Source of the DNA: Cyrtodaria siliqua
Lineage: Eukaryota > Mollusca > Bivalvia > Adapedonta > Hiatellidae
DNA: 64,000 nt
Reading direction: 5' to 3'
Assembly: GCA_037043455.1 (NCBI GenBank)
Contig: JAWPHD010001344.1
Span: 267,449 to 331,448, forward strand
Under the pieces are notes generated by a model. The model was not told the origin of the DNA. It did not search any database and saw only the letters and a list, made by a program, of their open reading frames with translations. A program made the position numbers and the translations under genes. Position 1 is the first letter of the stretch; each line of letters starts with the position of its first letter. Below are positions 12,892 to 25,500 of the stretch, piece after piece.

Positions 12892-13579
12892 ATGAGTACA
12901 ACTGTCGACCTCAACGACTACACGTGTGCCGACAAGGGCTTATTTTTGCCCGTCATCAACGAATACACGTGGTCCATTGGGGTCCGTGCCTTCTTTTACT
13001 TGATCGGGATGCTTTGGTGCTTTCTCGGCATTGCTATAGTGGCGGATGTGTTTATGGTCGGTATTGAGAAGATAACGAGCAAGACTAAAATTATTCGCGT
13101 TTCAAATCCTAACAGCAAAAATGGTGTAGAGGAAATAGAAGTTAAGGTTTGGAATGACACCGTAGCAAACTTGAGTTTAATGGCGTTTGGCACAAGCGCA
13201 CCGGAAATACTTCTGTCTGTGATAGAGATTTGTGGGAAGGGTTTTGTATCCGGAGAACTCGGTCCTTCAACTATAGTTGGCTCAGCTGCGTTCAATCTTT
13301 TAGTGATAACGGCGGTCTGTATATCAAGTATTCCTACTGGAGAGGTTAGAGTAGTGAAAAATGTCCGCGTGTACGCTGTCACGACGTTCTTCAGTTTCTT
13401 CGCGTATATATGGTTAATACTTGTGTTAATGGTTATTTCACCGGAAGTGGTAGAAATATGGGAGGCAGTAATCACGCTTCTGATGTTCCCTGTCCTTATT
13501 GTTGGGAGTTTTCTAGTCGACAAACTGTACTGTTGCCGAAAGAGCAACAAAACCTCCTCCGAGATAGAAATTGGAATAG
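12892..13579 (+). CDS. NCX: NCX coding exon 1: N-terminus, TM1-TM5, alpha-1 repeat
   Basis: Encodes residues 1-229 plus one base of codon 230. Hydrophobic segments lie at about 32-58, 89-112, 124-147, 158-183 and 187-209. The alpha-1 repeat includes WNDTVANLSLMAFGTSAPE and GPSTIVGSAAFN, the ion-coordinating core of the family, with E105 as the conserved acidic residue; vertebrate NCX has GSSAPE where this has GTSAPE. Cys12 matches the conserved extracellular N-terminal cysteine. No signal peptide precedes it, unlike vertebrate NCX1. After TM5 the chain reads DKLYCCRKSNK and then TSSEIEIG, so the long basic XIP stretch expected there is mostly missing. The donor is GTGAGC at 13580; the exon ends in phase 1. 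The open frame on the opposite strand is a shadow. Confidence 0.95.
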
Positions 13580-16500
13580 GTGAGCTTTTCATTTCATTTT
13601 AATGTTGTGTTTGAAAACAAAATAGGTGATCTCTTTTGATATTGCAGTGTTTTTCAAAATATGTAGATAGTTTGTTTGGACGTTTTTAAATATGTAGATG
13701 TTTGTCATTTTAGCTCTGCTGGCCCTTAGCTTATGGGATAGTGTGTTGTCCGTCGTCCGTCGTCTGTCCGTCCGTTAACGTTTACCTCGTTAAGACGATA
13801 GAGCCTTCAGTTTTCATCCGATCTTTACCAAACTTTACCAGATTGTTAATATCAATAAAAGCTCGGACAAGTTCGAAAACCAGCCAGATCAAACAAATGA
13901 CAGTGGAGTTATGGCCCTTGATTTAGTTAAAAATGCTATAGTTTGCCTCGTTAAGACGATAGAGCCTTCATTTTTCATCCGATCTTTAGCAAACTTTACC
14001 AGATTGTTACTATCAATGAAAGCTCAGGCAAATTCGTAAACTAGCCAGATTAGACCAGTAACAACAGAGTTGTGGCCATTGATTTAGTTAAAAACGCTAT
14101 ATTTTGCCTCGTTAAGACGATAGGGCCTTCAATTTTCATCCGATCTTTACCAAACTTTACCAGGTTGTTACTATCAATGAAAGCTCAAACAAGTTCGTAA
14201 ACCAGCCAGATCGGACTAGTAACACGGAGTTGTGGCCATTGGTATAGTTAAAAATGTTATATTTTGCCCTGTCTATTAAGACGATAGGGCCTTCATTTTT
14301 CATCCGATCTTTACCAAACTTTACCAGATTGTTAGTATTAATAAAAGCTCCGATAAGTTTGAAAACCTGCCAGATTGGACCTTTTACACCGGAGTTAGGC
14401 CCTTGATTTTCGGAAATATGCTATATGTTGGCCTCATTAAGACGAAAGGGCCTTCATTTGGCCGGATATCAGTGAAACCTTTCAGGGATGATCAGTACCA
14501 AGCCTAGTTGTACATATCGTCACCGTGTTCCAGTTGAATGATTTTTTGCGAAGTTGTGACCCTTTAAAGGTTTTAATACACAAACTTTGTCCCGACTAGT
14601 TCTCCTGAACCCCTGGCCGGATTTAAACGAAGCTTTTTAGGGATGATCAGTTCTATGTCTAGCAAATCCTCGCCGTGTTCCGGTTGAATGATTTTTGGCA
14701 GAGTTATGGCCCTTTAAATGTTTTAATACACAAACTTTGTCTGGACTAGTTCTCCTGAACCCCTTGCTAGATTTCAACGAAACTATGCAGAGATGATCAG
14801 CGTCAAGCCTAATTGTACATATCGTCGTCACGTTCTGGTTTACATATTTTTGGCGGAGTTATGGCCCTCTAAAAGGTTTTTTGATACACAAACTTTTTCC
14901 GGGCTAGTTCTCCTGAACCCCTGGCTGGATTTCAACGAAACTTGACAAGGATGATCAGTATCAAGCCTAGTTGTGTGTGTCATCGCCATATTCCGGTTGA
15001 ATGATTTTTGGCAGGGTCATGGTCCTTTAAATGTTTTAATAGACAAATTTGTCAGATTAGTTTCTTCTGAAATCTGAATTTCAACGAATCTTGGTGGGGA
15101 TGATCAGTACCAAGCGTAGCTGCACTTGTCAATGCCGTGTTCTGGTTGAATGAATTTTGGTAGAGTTATGACCCCTTGACATGTGCCGGTTGAATGATTT
15201 TTGAAAGAGTTATGGCCCCTTATTCATAATTTTTATGTTAAGCAAGTAGAGCGTCCTCTTATTCAATATTTTCTTCAGTACTGCACACACTTTCAAATAT
15301 CTATATGCCTTAATAAAACTAAATACCTATTATTGACACCCTGTATAAAATTTTACTACGCATTCAATAGTAAGTCCTACATCAACAGAAAATAATGTTG
15401 TATATTGCTTTGACAATAATTTACTTCTATTCAACGTGGTATCGATTTAAAAAGATTTCGATACTGCCTGCCGGTGCCAGTTTCTAATCGAGAACAATAG
15501 GTATTTGAACTCGTCATGCAATGGTATCAATAATGGCTGTACCTAATGCTTTAATAGCAGGTTTGATCACTCTCATTTTAACAGGTTTGATCACTCTCAT
15601 TATTTTCCCTTGTCGCATTCTTTAAAACGGAAGTTGTTTCAAAGGAAAGTTCGATCGAATTTTACCAAAAGAATATTTCAAATCTAGTTAGAATATTGGG
15701 AATGCCGCTGAATTAATTACAACATTATTTCAGTAGGGGAAAGTAGTTAGTTACCTCGCCTAACAACACTTCAAAACAACCCAGTTGGAAACCTTTGTTT
15801 TTATGTCTGCATCTCATTACAGTAACCTCCCCTAACAACACTTCAAAACAACCTAGTTGGAAACCTTTGTTTTTATGCCTGCATCTCATTACATTAGATT
15901 TGTATTTGTTTCTATGGTTCATTGCGAAGATTTGATAATGAAAAAAAAACAGTAATTTTACAAACAAACTATGAATACTTCAGTCAGTTCACAATGAATT
16001 GAATTGAATTGGATTTTATAGTCGCACCAACAGCTAAGGTCATATGGCGACTTTCCAGCTTCCACTGGTGGAGGAAGACCCCAGGTGCCCCTCCGGGAAA
16101 TTTTCGTGCACGGGGGGGTGGGGGGGGACACCTGGGTAGAACCACCGACGTTCCGCAAGCCAGCTGGATAGCTTCCTCACATAAAGATTCCTAGGCCCCT
16201 TAGGGATCGAACCTACAGCGGTGAGGGGCAAGTGATTGCAAGTCAGAGACTCTAACCAGTTCACAATGCAATTCTATAAAACATTGGTCTTCGTGTTGAA
16301 AATTCTTTAAAAGACAACGAACAATTTGGATGCAGTTGTATGTCAGTCTGATGTTTTGACTAATAATTTTCAATTTAAAAAAAACGTGGAGAACTGGATA
16401 TTGTTCCCAAATTTTACTGGCTATATATAGTTAAAGGTTTGTTCGTATGTTGGTGTAATTTGATCCTCCTAGATTTTCCAACGTTTTGAAATAAAACAAA

Positions 16501-19500
16501 TTATGTTAATAACGTTAATGTAATATATGTTAATATGTTCTGCATATATATAAAAGCAATGCATTAACGCGCCAAATGAATCAAGACTTTATAATGTATA
16601 CAAAATCTTCTAAAATTGATTTTTTTGAGATAAATAATAATTAAACCGCAGAGATGAGTTAGTGCACTTCCTTAGTTTATATGCAATTGAAGTACATTTA
16701 TGATGGCTTTATTTATATTTTGATAGACATTCACAATTCTTCCAGATCGTCTCCCATCCCTTTCACTGCTGTCGATGTTAAGCTTTTAACTGCTGGCTTG
16801 AACGAATGCAAATAAACATGCCATTTATAATCAAAGCTATCAGTTCCAATGTTAAATGACTGCACACAGATTTACAATTCGATTGAAGTTAAACAATTGC
16901 GTGATATGCAACCAGTATATTTATACAAGAGCTGGTAACATTTTACAAGTATTGAACATCTTGTAAAGATTACATGATCGAACACGAATGAACAGACGTA
17001 ATTATCACGGTCGTCCGACATGAAAGAGAACTGAATTGATTTTGTAAATGTTTTTCCAGCGAACAAAAAATGTAACACGATTCAGGTGTTTTATGTTCAT
17101 TCAGTATTGAGTTTGACTAATCAGTTTAGATGGGGCCTATCACTGCATTTAAATTATTAAATACTTATATAATACTTGATTCTAGACGTTATAAAATGGT
17201 AAAGTAAGTAATTCACATCCCATGTCATACTTATAATCACCATAATTACCAACTTCGGAATGTGCGCGTGTGTTTGTGTTTGTGCGTGCGTGCGCGGCGT
17301 TTGTGAGTTTGTGCGTGCGTGCGTGCGTGCTTGTGTTTATTTCTAAGAGTTTACGTCCCTCCGCCCGTATGCCAATCCCGGTACGGCTGGGCACATTAGA
17401 GTGTGGACTTTGAATGCGTGTGTGTGTAGTGTAATGTGGATATATCTAGTGTCTGACTGCAGCAGATACAGTGCTGCCACACTGGAATACCACGACCTAG
17501 TAAAGGCTACCCCGCCTAGTCACATGTTTCTGACACTGGGCCAACAGACCTAGCATTACCCATTATTTGCTCGTCAAGCAATGGTTATAGGAGACTAGTA
17601 CCATTTTTAGAGTGTTTGGTATGACGCGGCTGAGGATTGAACCCATGAACTCACGAATGCAAGGCAGACGCTCTAACCACTTGGCCACTGCGCTTCGGAA
17701 TTGCCTAGGGATGTGCACATCTTTCCTGATCATATTTGAAAATAAGCTCCGAATTTTAAACGAAAAGTTCATTTAACCCTATATCATATCTTGTTGGAGA
17801 AACTCTGCTAGCTTTTTAAGTTTTCATTTTTTCTGGTAAGTGTCTTAAAGGGAATGTAGCGACACAGCCAAACAAGCTCTATTATTGAGTGTTCTGAAAA
17901 ACTTCGAAAAAGGTGAAATAATTATCAAAATCGGATGATAAACAAAAAAGATATGACCATTTAAAGGTTGTTCTAAAATGAATATGGGAGCCGCCATTTT
18001 TAGAACTATGACGTCATAGTTCCATAATACCATATATTGAATATTGATACATATCATTTAAAACGAAGAAAATCACTGCAAATGAATAAAACAAAATTAC
18101 TGGTCATATAAATCATTATTGCCATTAAGTATTATATATTTTGCATACAGTGCTGTCATTTTTTCCCTTTAAATCAGTAAATGTTCATACTTATAAATAT
18201 TCCATATATGGTCATTTACAACCGTGATGTCATAGCTCTCAAAATGGCCGCTTCCATATCCGTTTCAACAGAAACTTCAAATGATAATATTTTCTTTGTT
18301 TATCATCCGATTTTGATAATTCTTTCACCCTTATTCAAGTATTTCAGAACTCTCAATAATAAAGATGATTTGGCTGTGTCGCTACATTCCCTTTAAAAAT
18401 AGGTATAAAAGCAAAAAGGAAATGTTGTAATCACATAACACAATGAAACACGCATACAAAACAAACAACAATTTCAAGAATAACGACACCAAAAGCAAAA
18501 CTGAGGTTGACAATAAGGGTACCACCATGGAACGATCAGTGGCAAAAATAAACTGCTGGGGTTATAACCAGGTTCTAGGGTCCTCTAACAAGCTAGGCAG
18601 CATTAATAGGCAATATATAAGCATGACACAAAGATGATCATGTATATATGAATATAAACGAATAAACGCCTAATAAGCTCAATGAGTTGGCAGAGACAAG
18701 AGCAAAAAGAGAATAAACCATTAAGGGCACGACAAGACAACATTAAACGTTTAAGTTGATTATGATTGAATGAATGCCTCTGTAAAGACTGCCTTTCCTA
18801 TAGATAAGAATTACGAACAATCGTATTGACAATAATTTCAACTTGACTTAATGACAGATTTGTTTTAAATCATGACATGTTGAAATGAAATTGGTCATTC
18901 ACCGGACTTTTCATTCAATGAGCACTTGTATGGGCCAATACCGGTTCATTATTTTTTTCGATTCCGACTAAATAGAGACCACGTACATCACCTAAGCATG
19001 ATTAGGAGAAAAAAAAAGTCTGTATGAGCGTATAAGCCATCCACTTAAACGAACGGTATTGTTTTTTCAACCAGTCAACACTTAATTCGCTGTGGTATAC
19101 GCGTGATATCGATTAACCGATAAAGACATCGATATCTTCTTTTCCAGCCAACAAACATAGCAGTTTATCAGGTATAAGTGGTTTTATTTCAAAAGTTTGC
19201 TTTCAAAACCCCCGCGGAAAAGCATTGTCCTAAATTGGTTCTGTCTTGTATTCCATTATTGAACATTAGGGAACCCGAATGAATGCTTTGTCCCAGGTGT
19301 TAAATCAGGGAACCAGAATGAATGCTTTGTCCTAGCTGTTAAATCCAACTGTTTCCTTTTTTGTAACATAGAGCATACTTGTTCCGCAATACAAAGTTTG
19401 ATGTTTGTGATTGGCACATCACAGACTCGTGTATGCCCACACAGCACAGAAATAATATACTGAAAGGAAAAAGAAACGCAGGGTGCGTATTTCCGCTATA

Positions 19501-22500
19501 TATTGTATGTTTAATATGCTACTGCTAATCGAATGGTACAGGGCGACATTAGGCCTGTCCTTTTAGAAAGAAGGTTTAAACAGCACTGAACACACCAATG
19601 GTTACCCCTTTAAAGTTTCATTATCGTCAGAATGCGCATTTGGCTCAAGCAGGTGAGCAAACTTAGGCTTTAAATGTTGCAATCACTTAACATTAAATAC
19701 AGTACTGAACTGGCTCAATTTTTCAAAGAGGAACTTCAGCATTTATGAATTTCTTGTTACAACGTGTACTGTGATTAAAACGTCTACAACATCACAGTTG
19801 TGTCCTTTCTCTAACTAACTGCACCTTTTTTTTACAAAACATCTTGGGATTTCCTTGGAATATATATGGAATTAAGTGTGCAGTATATGCAATATATAGC
19901 GGAAATACGCACCCTGCGTTTCTTTTTCCTTTCAGTATACTTTATTTCATGAGTGTTATGTTTGAAAACTACACCGAGCATGGAGTATTACGGAATATAT
20001 TTTTGTCGACACCTCCTCCCACTACCCCCACCCTCCCCTCGTATACACACATCAAAATACACTTTCATGAATAAATCTACCTGTGGTGGCACTGATCTGT
20101 TTCGGCGGTGTGCGGGGTGGGTGAATCCCAAAAGGAACATATCGCCGTTATATATAGATAATATAAAATTATTGCCTTTTAGTGAGGTCGATATGTGTAT
20201 TTATCGACCTGAGAAAAGTGATATCGACCGAGGCGATAGCCCATATGTGTATTTATCGACCTGAGAAAAATGATATCGACGAGGCGATTACACATATCGA
20301 CCGAACCTAAAAGGCAACAATTATTTTATTATTAAATCAAATTATTCATGGAATTTTGAATTTTGAAATTTTGAAATTTTGAAATGTTGAATTTTTTTGA
20401 ATTTTGAATTTTGAATTTAGAATTTTGAAATTGTTAATTTTGATTGTTTTTTTAATTTTTAATTTTGAAATTTTTAATTTTGAAATTTTGAAATTTTGAA
20501 TTTTGAATTTTGAATTTTGAATATTCATGGAAATTGAATTTTTCACAGGTCAATATACAAAAGTCAATATACGTTTTTCAGGTCAATATACCTTTTTATT
20601 TTTCATGATGTGATCAACTTTTAAACAATTGTATTCATTGAATAATTTGATTTAATAATAAAAACTTTTATCAAACCCGTATTTGTAAAAACCCGTATTT
20701 GTAAAAAAACAATTCACATGCGAATGCGTAACACAAAAAGGTTTATTCCTGAAACACCCACTTTCTAATTTTCATATTCCTGAAACCCCCACTTTTTAAT
20801 TTTCAAATTCCTGAAACACCCACTTTTAATTTATGTAACCCATGGTTACGGGACTATAGTCTGTTTGACCTATAGGACCATAAATTAATATTGATATTAA
20901 ATAATCAGAATTGCCAATTAATTATTATTATTATTATTATATCAAAGTATAACAGTTTATATCAATTAATTAAGATTAATTAGGTTTCTTTGAACATCAT
21001 TAGTGATTGATTGACTGATGAGTACTGCAGATGAATCTGTGTTTAATGACTTGAACATGCGTTCATACGTGTGTATATATTTGTGACAATAGAAAATATA
21101 TATAAATGTAAAATATTAAAAAAACTTTCTAATTTTCATATTCCTGAAACCCTGAAAAAAAAGAAGAAAACTATAATTAATTTATTAATGTTCAATTATA
21201 ATATTGCCTGTTTTAATGTAAAAAAAGAAGATTTTTATAAGTTAACATTATAATATTAAATAAAATCCATTAAATTATCCAAAAAAAGATGATATAAATG
21301 TATAAAAAAACTTGTGTTGTTTTATTAAATCATCCTAAGAAACAGACTATAGCTATAATTTGACCTAAGGCCGTAGGAAGGTGTTAATTGGAAAAAGCAA
21401 AATTCTAGAACACCCACTTTTTTTTTGTGGGTGTTTCAAGTGAAAAGTGGGGGTTTCAGGAAGACACCCACAAAAAACGGTGAGATCAGCAGGTGGAATG
21501 TATAAGAACACTAAATGGTTCAAGAAAAATGTTTTAAATTGGACGACGAACTCATCACGTTGTGTACCTCTGTGTGCATAGCTAAACCTGTGATTAGAAT
21601 TCCATAATTATGTGAATATAAAAAAAACGCTATTAGGAACTCAATCGAAAATCAATAATCTTCTTCTTCCAATAAAAGGTCAGGAGTCTTCTAAGACTAT
21701 AATATTGACCTAACTGAGGTGATGAGACAGCGATCATCTTCCGAAATGTTAAAAACAACAGTATTTTACATTTGAAACTACATACAGCGCTGATGGTTCT
21801 ACGCTATGGAGAAGAAGGCTGCCGAGGTGTCGCCTAGGGCAACCTTGAAGTCTTCTAAGGAGCTGATGTTGGTGATGGAGTACTTTTAGAAATTTTCGGG
21901 GCTGCTGGGTGATATAATCGTTGTCCACCTCTGGTTCTTCGATCATTTCCATTTGTTTAGCATTTTACTACTTCATTCCAACAATTGTAATTTACTACTA
22001 AAAAGGAAGGTGAACATTTAATGTAGCATTCACAGAACACAGTCAACCAAAAACTGGTATACAAAAAAAACCCAAAAACAATAACAAAGAAAACAGAAGC
22101 AAACAAAACTAAAATAGTTGACAATATGGGTACGGTCATTATTGGTAGAAACGGTCAGTGGCAAAAGGGCCGCTAGGGATTTAAACCCGGTTCAATGATG
22201 CACCAAACCGAACTTTTACGCTATTCCCAATAAAATTGCACTGTAAAAAGTCCCCGTATTATTTACGGGCAATACCGTCGTTTTTCATACGGCACTAGGC
22301 CCGTTTTTGATTGACGGGTTTTACACCGTGACCGCCTTGCATTCTGGGTATTTTCTTGCCGGAAGCGATAGGAAACGGGTATGAAACGCGTTGTGCAAAT
22401 ATACAGAAAAACAAACAAAAACAAATCTTTATTTAGTTAGTCTTTTTTAGTAACTTTGGGCCGTAACTTTATGTATTAGATGTAAGTAACTTTGTGTTTT

Positions 22501-25500
22501 GCTGGTTATACCCTACAATGTGCATTGTCTTCTGGTTGAGAAGTTTACTATATAGCCTGGTTTTCAAAATGTCCGTACCCCACCCACTAAAATCAGCACA
22601 GCAAGCAGATCTGACGGCGTTATAAATGGACTTTTCTGTGCTGCCCCGTCACTTACTTGTGTTTTTTTTGTTTTTTTTTGGATACATTGTAGTAGTTTTG
22701 CTGTAATAATGTCAAGTAACATTTATGGGATTTCTGTCTTTGAAGCATTTTCAGTGTGTTAACTGGAAAAATAACATTTTACGGTAAAAAATCCTCGTAA
22801 AATTTTAATGTAAAAGTCCCGGCAGCTGGTTGCCAGGACCTGTACCGTAAAATTACGTTATTGACTGTAAAACTTATTTACGGTCACTACCGTAATTTTA
22901 CGGTACATGGCCTGGCAACCAGCTGCCGGGACTTTGACCGTAAAATTTTACGGGGATTTTTTACAGTGTGGACAGGGGAAATGAAAAATCCCCTTCAAGC
23001 TATATCCTCTAAAAACTAAGTAACACTAAAAAAGGTAATATAAATACAACACAAAAATGATAATGTATAGATAAATATAAAAAAGGCATAGACATCCACG
23101 CAGCAAGTATATAAACCATTATTTTACTAATTTCATCACCAAACTGCGCAACTATTTAAGAAATAAAATATTTCCAGCGAGTTTATATTTTCCCATATCA
23201 ATACCAGGTTTTGATCTCGCACAATATAAACTCACTGGACATATTTTATTTCTTATCTTTATTTCTTATCTGACATGGAGTTTTATGTATCATGATACAC
23301 ATTTTGTCGAGAGTTGAGAGATTGCACAAAATACAAACAAATTCTCACAACTTACAGTTTATGTCTATCTCTCAACATCAAATGAGAAGAATATACAGCT
23401 TCATCCTATTTAAATGTGTTGTCGTTTAAAATGACGTCTTAAAGTTTGACGTACATGACGTCAGAGGTATTTTATAGCTTTTTTAAGACCTTTTTAATAA
23501 CCAATCAACTTTGAGTATTTTAATAAACTATGTTAATACACATATACAGATCATACTGGTAGCACACATGGGTTTGACATGCATTGACAATGTCCGGAAA
23601 ATGAAATGTTTACGTACGTGCTTCATTTCAAGTGTTGTCCCTCGATCGTTTTTGTTTCTTTAATTATACTATGTGTGTAAGGAATAGCTACTGCTCTAGT
23701 GCATACCAATGTATTGCTGATATTACATGTATTAAAGAGGAAACACTGGAGTAAAAATGTTCTTTGTTCTCTGTTGATAACGTTATATGCGGCGAGAAAC
23801 AATTTAGTCTAGGAAATAATTAATTAATATTTTAATGCTAATTTTTTTTTTCTAAGATGAATACGAAATATTAAAATACTGGAGTTTCACCTATATTTGC
23901 GAAATGTAATGTGAATCATTGACACTTATTGTGACGTCATTACTATAGGGTACTTTCTCCCGCTGTCATTTAGCATTTATTTACTTGTTAGTTTATATAC
24001 TTGTAAGTCTATAGGGTCTTTCTGATGTATAATCTCAGAAACAACTCGGTCAATCGCAATACTACATTACAAAGAGTGTATGGTCGATCATGGTTATTCC
24101 AATGAATAACCATTGTTATGGGTTTTAAAATCGCCCCGACTGCACATCAGTAGTGTTATTATTTACTGGTCCTTTGGGATCATCAAGCCCATTCTGTGTT
24201 GATTTAAAGTAGAATATCGCTTAAGCCGGTGCTAGGAGGCGTGAGAGGTGTTGCATCTCATGAACAGACTCAATAAAACCGAGTCTGTTACTTTTCTCTC
24301 TTGTTTGTGTTTGTTGCTTCTAAGGGATCACCTTTTCAATATTTATTCCACAGAATTCCTGGGATAAAATACTTATGAGAACGCATGTGAAAATTATCAT
24401 GTCATGTGAAAATGTTAGCATGTTTTAATTCTAACTCAGATTATTGGTTGAGCATTTCATGCCTATCTGGACCCCTTGTTTCGGAGTATTAATAAGTCGG
24501 TTTACCTATTTTTATATAAATAGTGCAGTAATGGCTCTTGACAGTGAATGTGTATTTTATAGATAGGTTATATGAAATTATTAGTGTTGGCAAACCATTC
24601 CATTTTTATCTGAAGTACTGACTTACAATAATTTATTACCCGTAGACGAACTAATCACGATTTACGTGTGATATGACGCATTTACACCAAATCCGCATAA
24701 CGTTAATCCGATTGAACGATTAAGTATTTTGCTAAATTCAATTAAGGATTGATTATAATCCTGCTATTTAGTCAGGTCATATGTTAGACTTAGTTTTATT
24801 TTGAAGTATAGTTTACATTGTATGTTTTTCATTAATTTGCTCAAGGGTCTTTTCAGGCTGAACATCCATGTTTGATAAATGATTTGTTCTTTTATTCAAA
24901 TTTCCAACAGGCCGTCAGGCCTGCGAGGATACACACAGTTAACATGATAAAATGACAGGTAATACATAATTAAACAGCATACATAATTTTACATTTTGGA
25001 CAAGATGGTATATATCAACCTCACCGCTTAAACCATTTTACGTAACACTGTTTATCTTTTTTTAGTGATATATTTAAACTTCGCATTATTTTCATTTTCT
25101 TCAGATTATAACAAAAAAAACACACAACAAAACAAAGCAAAAAAAACAACAACAAAAAACAACAACAATTGATGAAGACTATAATGTAATACTATTTTTA
25201 ATCAATATTCTAAAAGTCGTAGATGATAGAGACATTAACCCAGTATCACATGATACAGACATTAACCCAGTATCACATGATACAGACATTAACCCAGTAT
25301 CACATGAAACGCTCAAGCATGCTCTTCATAAAAGTTCAGTTAATGATACAATATGACCTTTGTGGGCGATAACGTCACGGCCGCTTATACGACAAGAGTT
25401 TTTCCCCTTAGATTTGTTTGCCTGTTCACATTTTGGATTTTTATTTAAAAAACAAAAACATATTTTCACGTCACATCCATCATTAAGTAAAATGAAACAC

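Noticed and set aside
12996..13592. 198-codon open frame on the minus strand
   Set aside because: It lies antisense to NCX exon 1, which has clear family motifs; the minus frame has none.
17182..17394. His/Thr/Arg-rich open frame on the minus strand
   Set aside because: It reads through the GTGCGTGCG low-complexity run.
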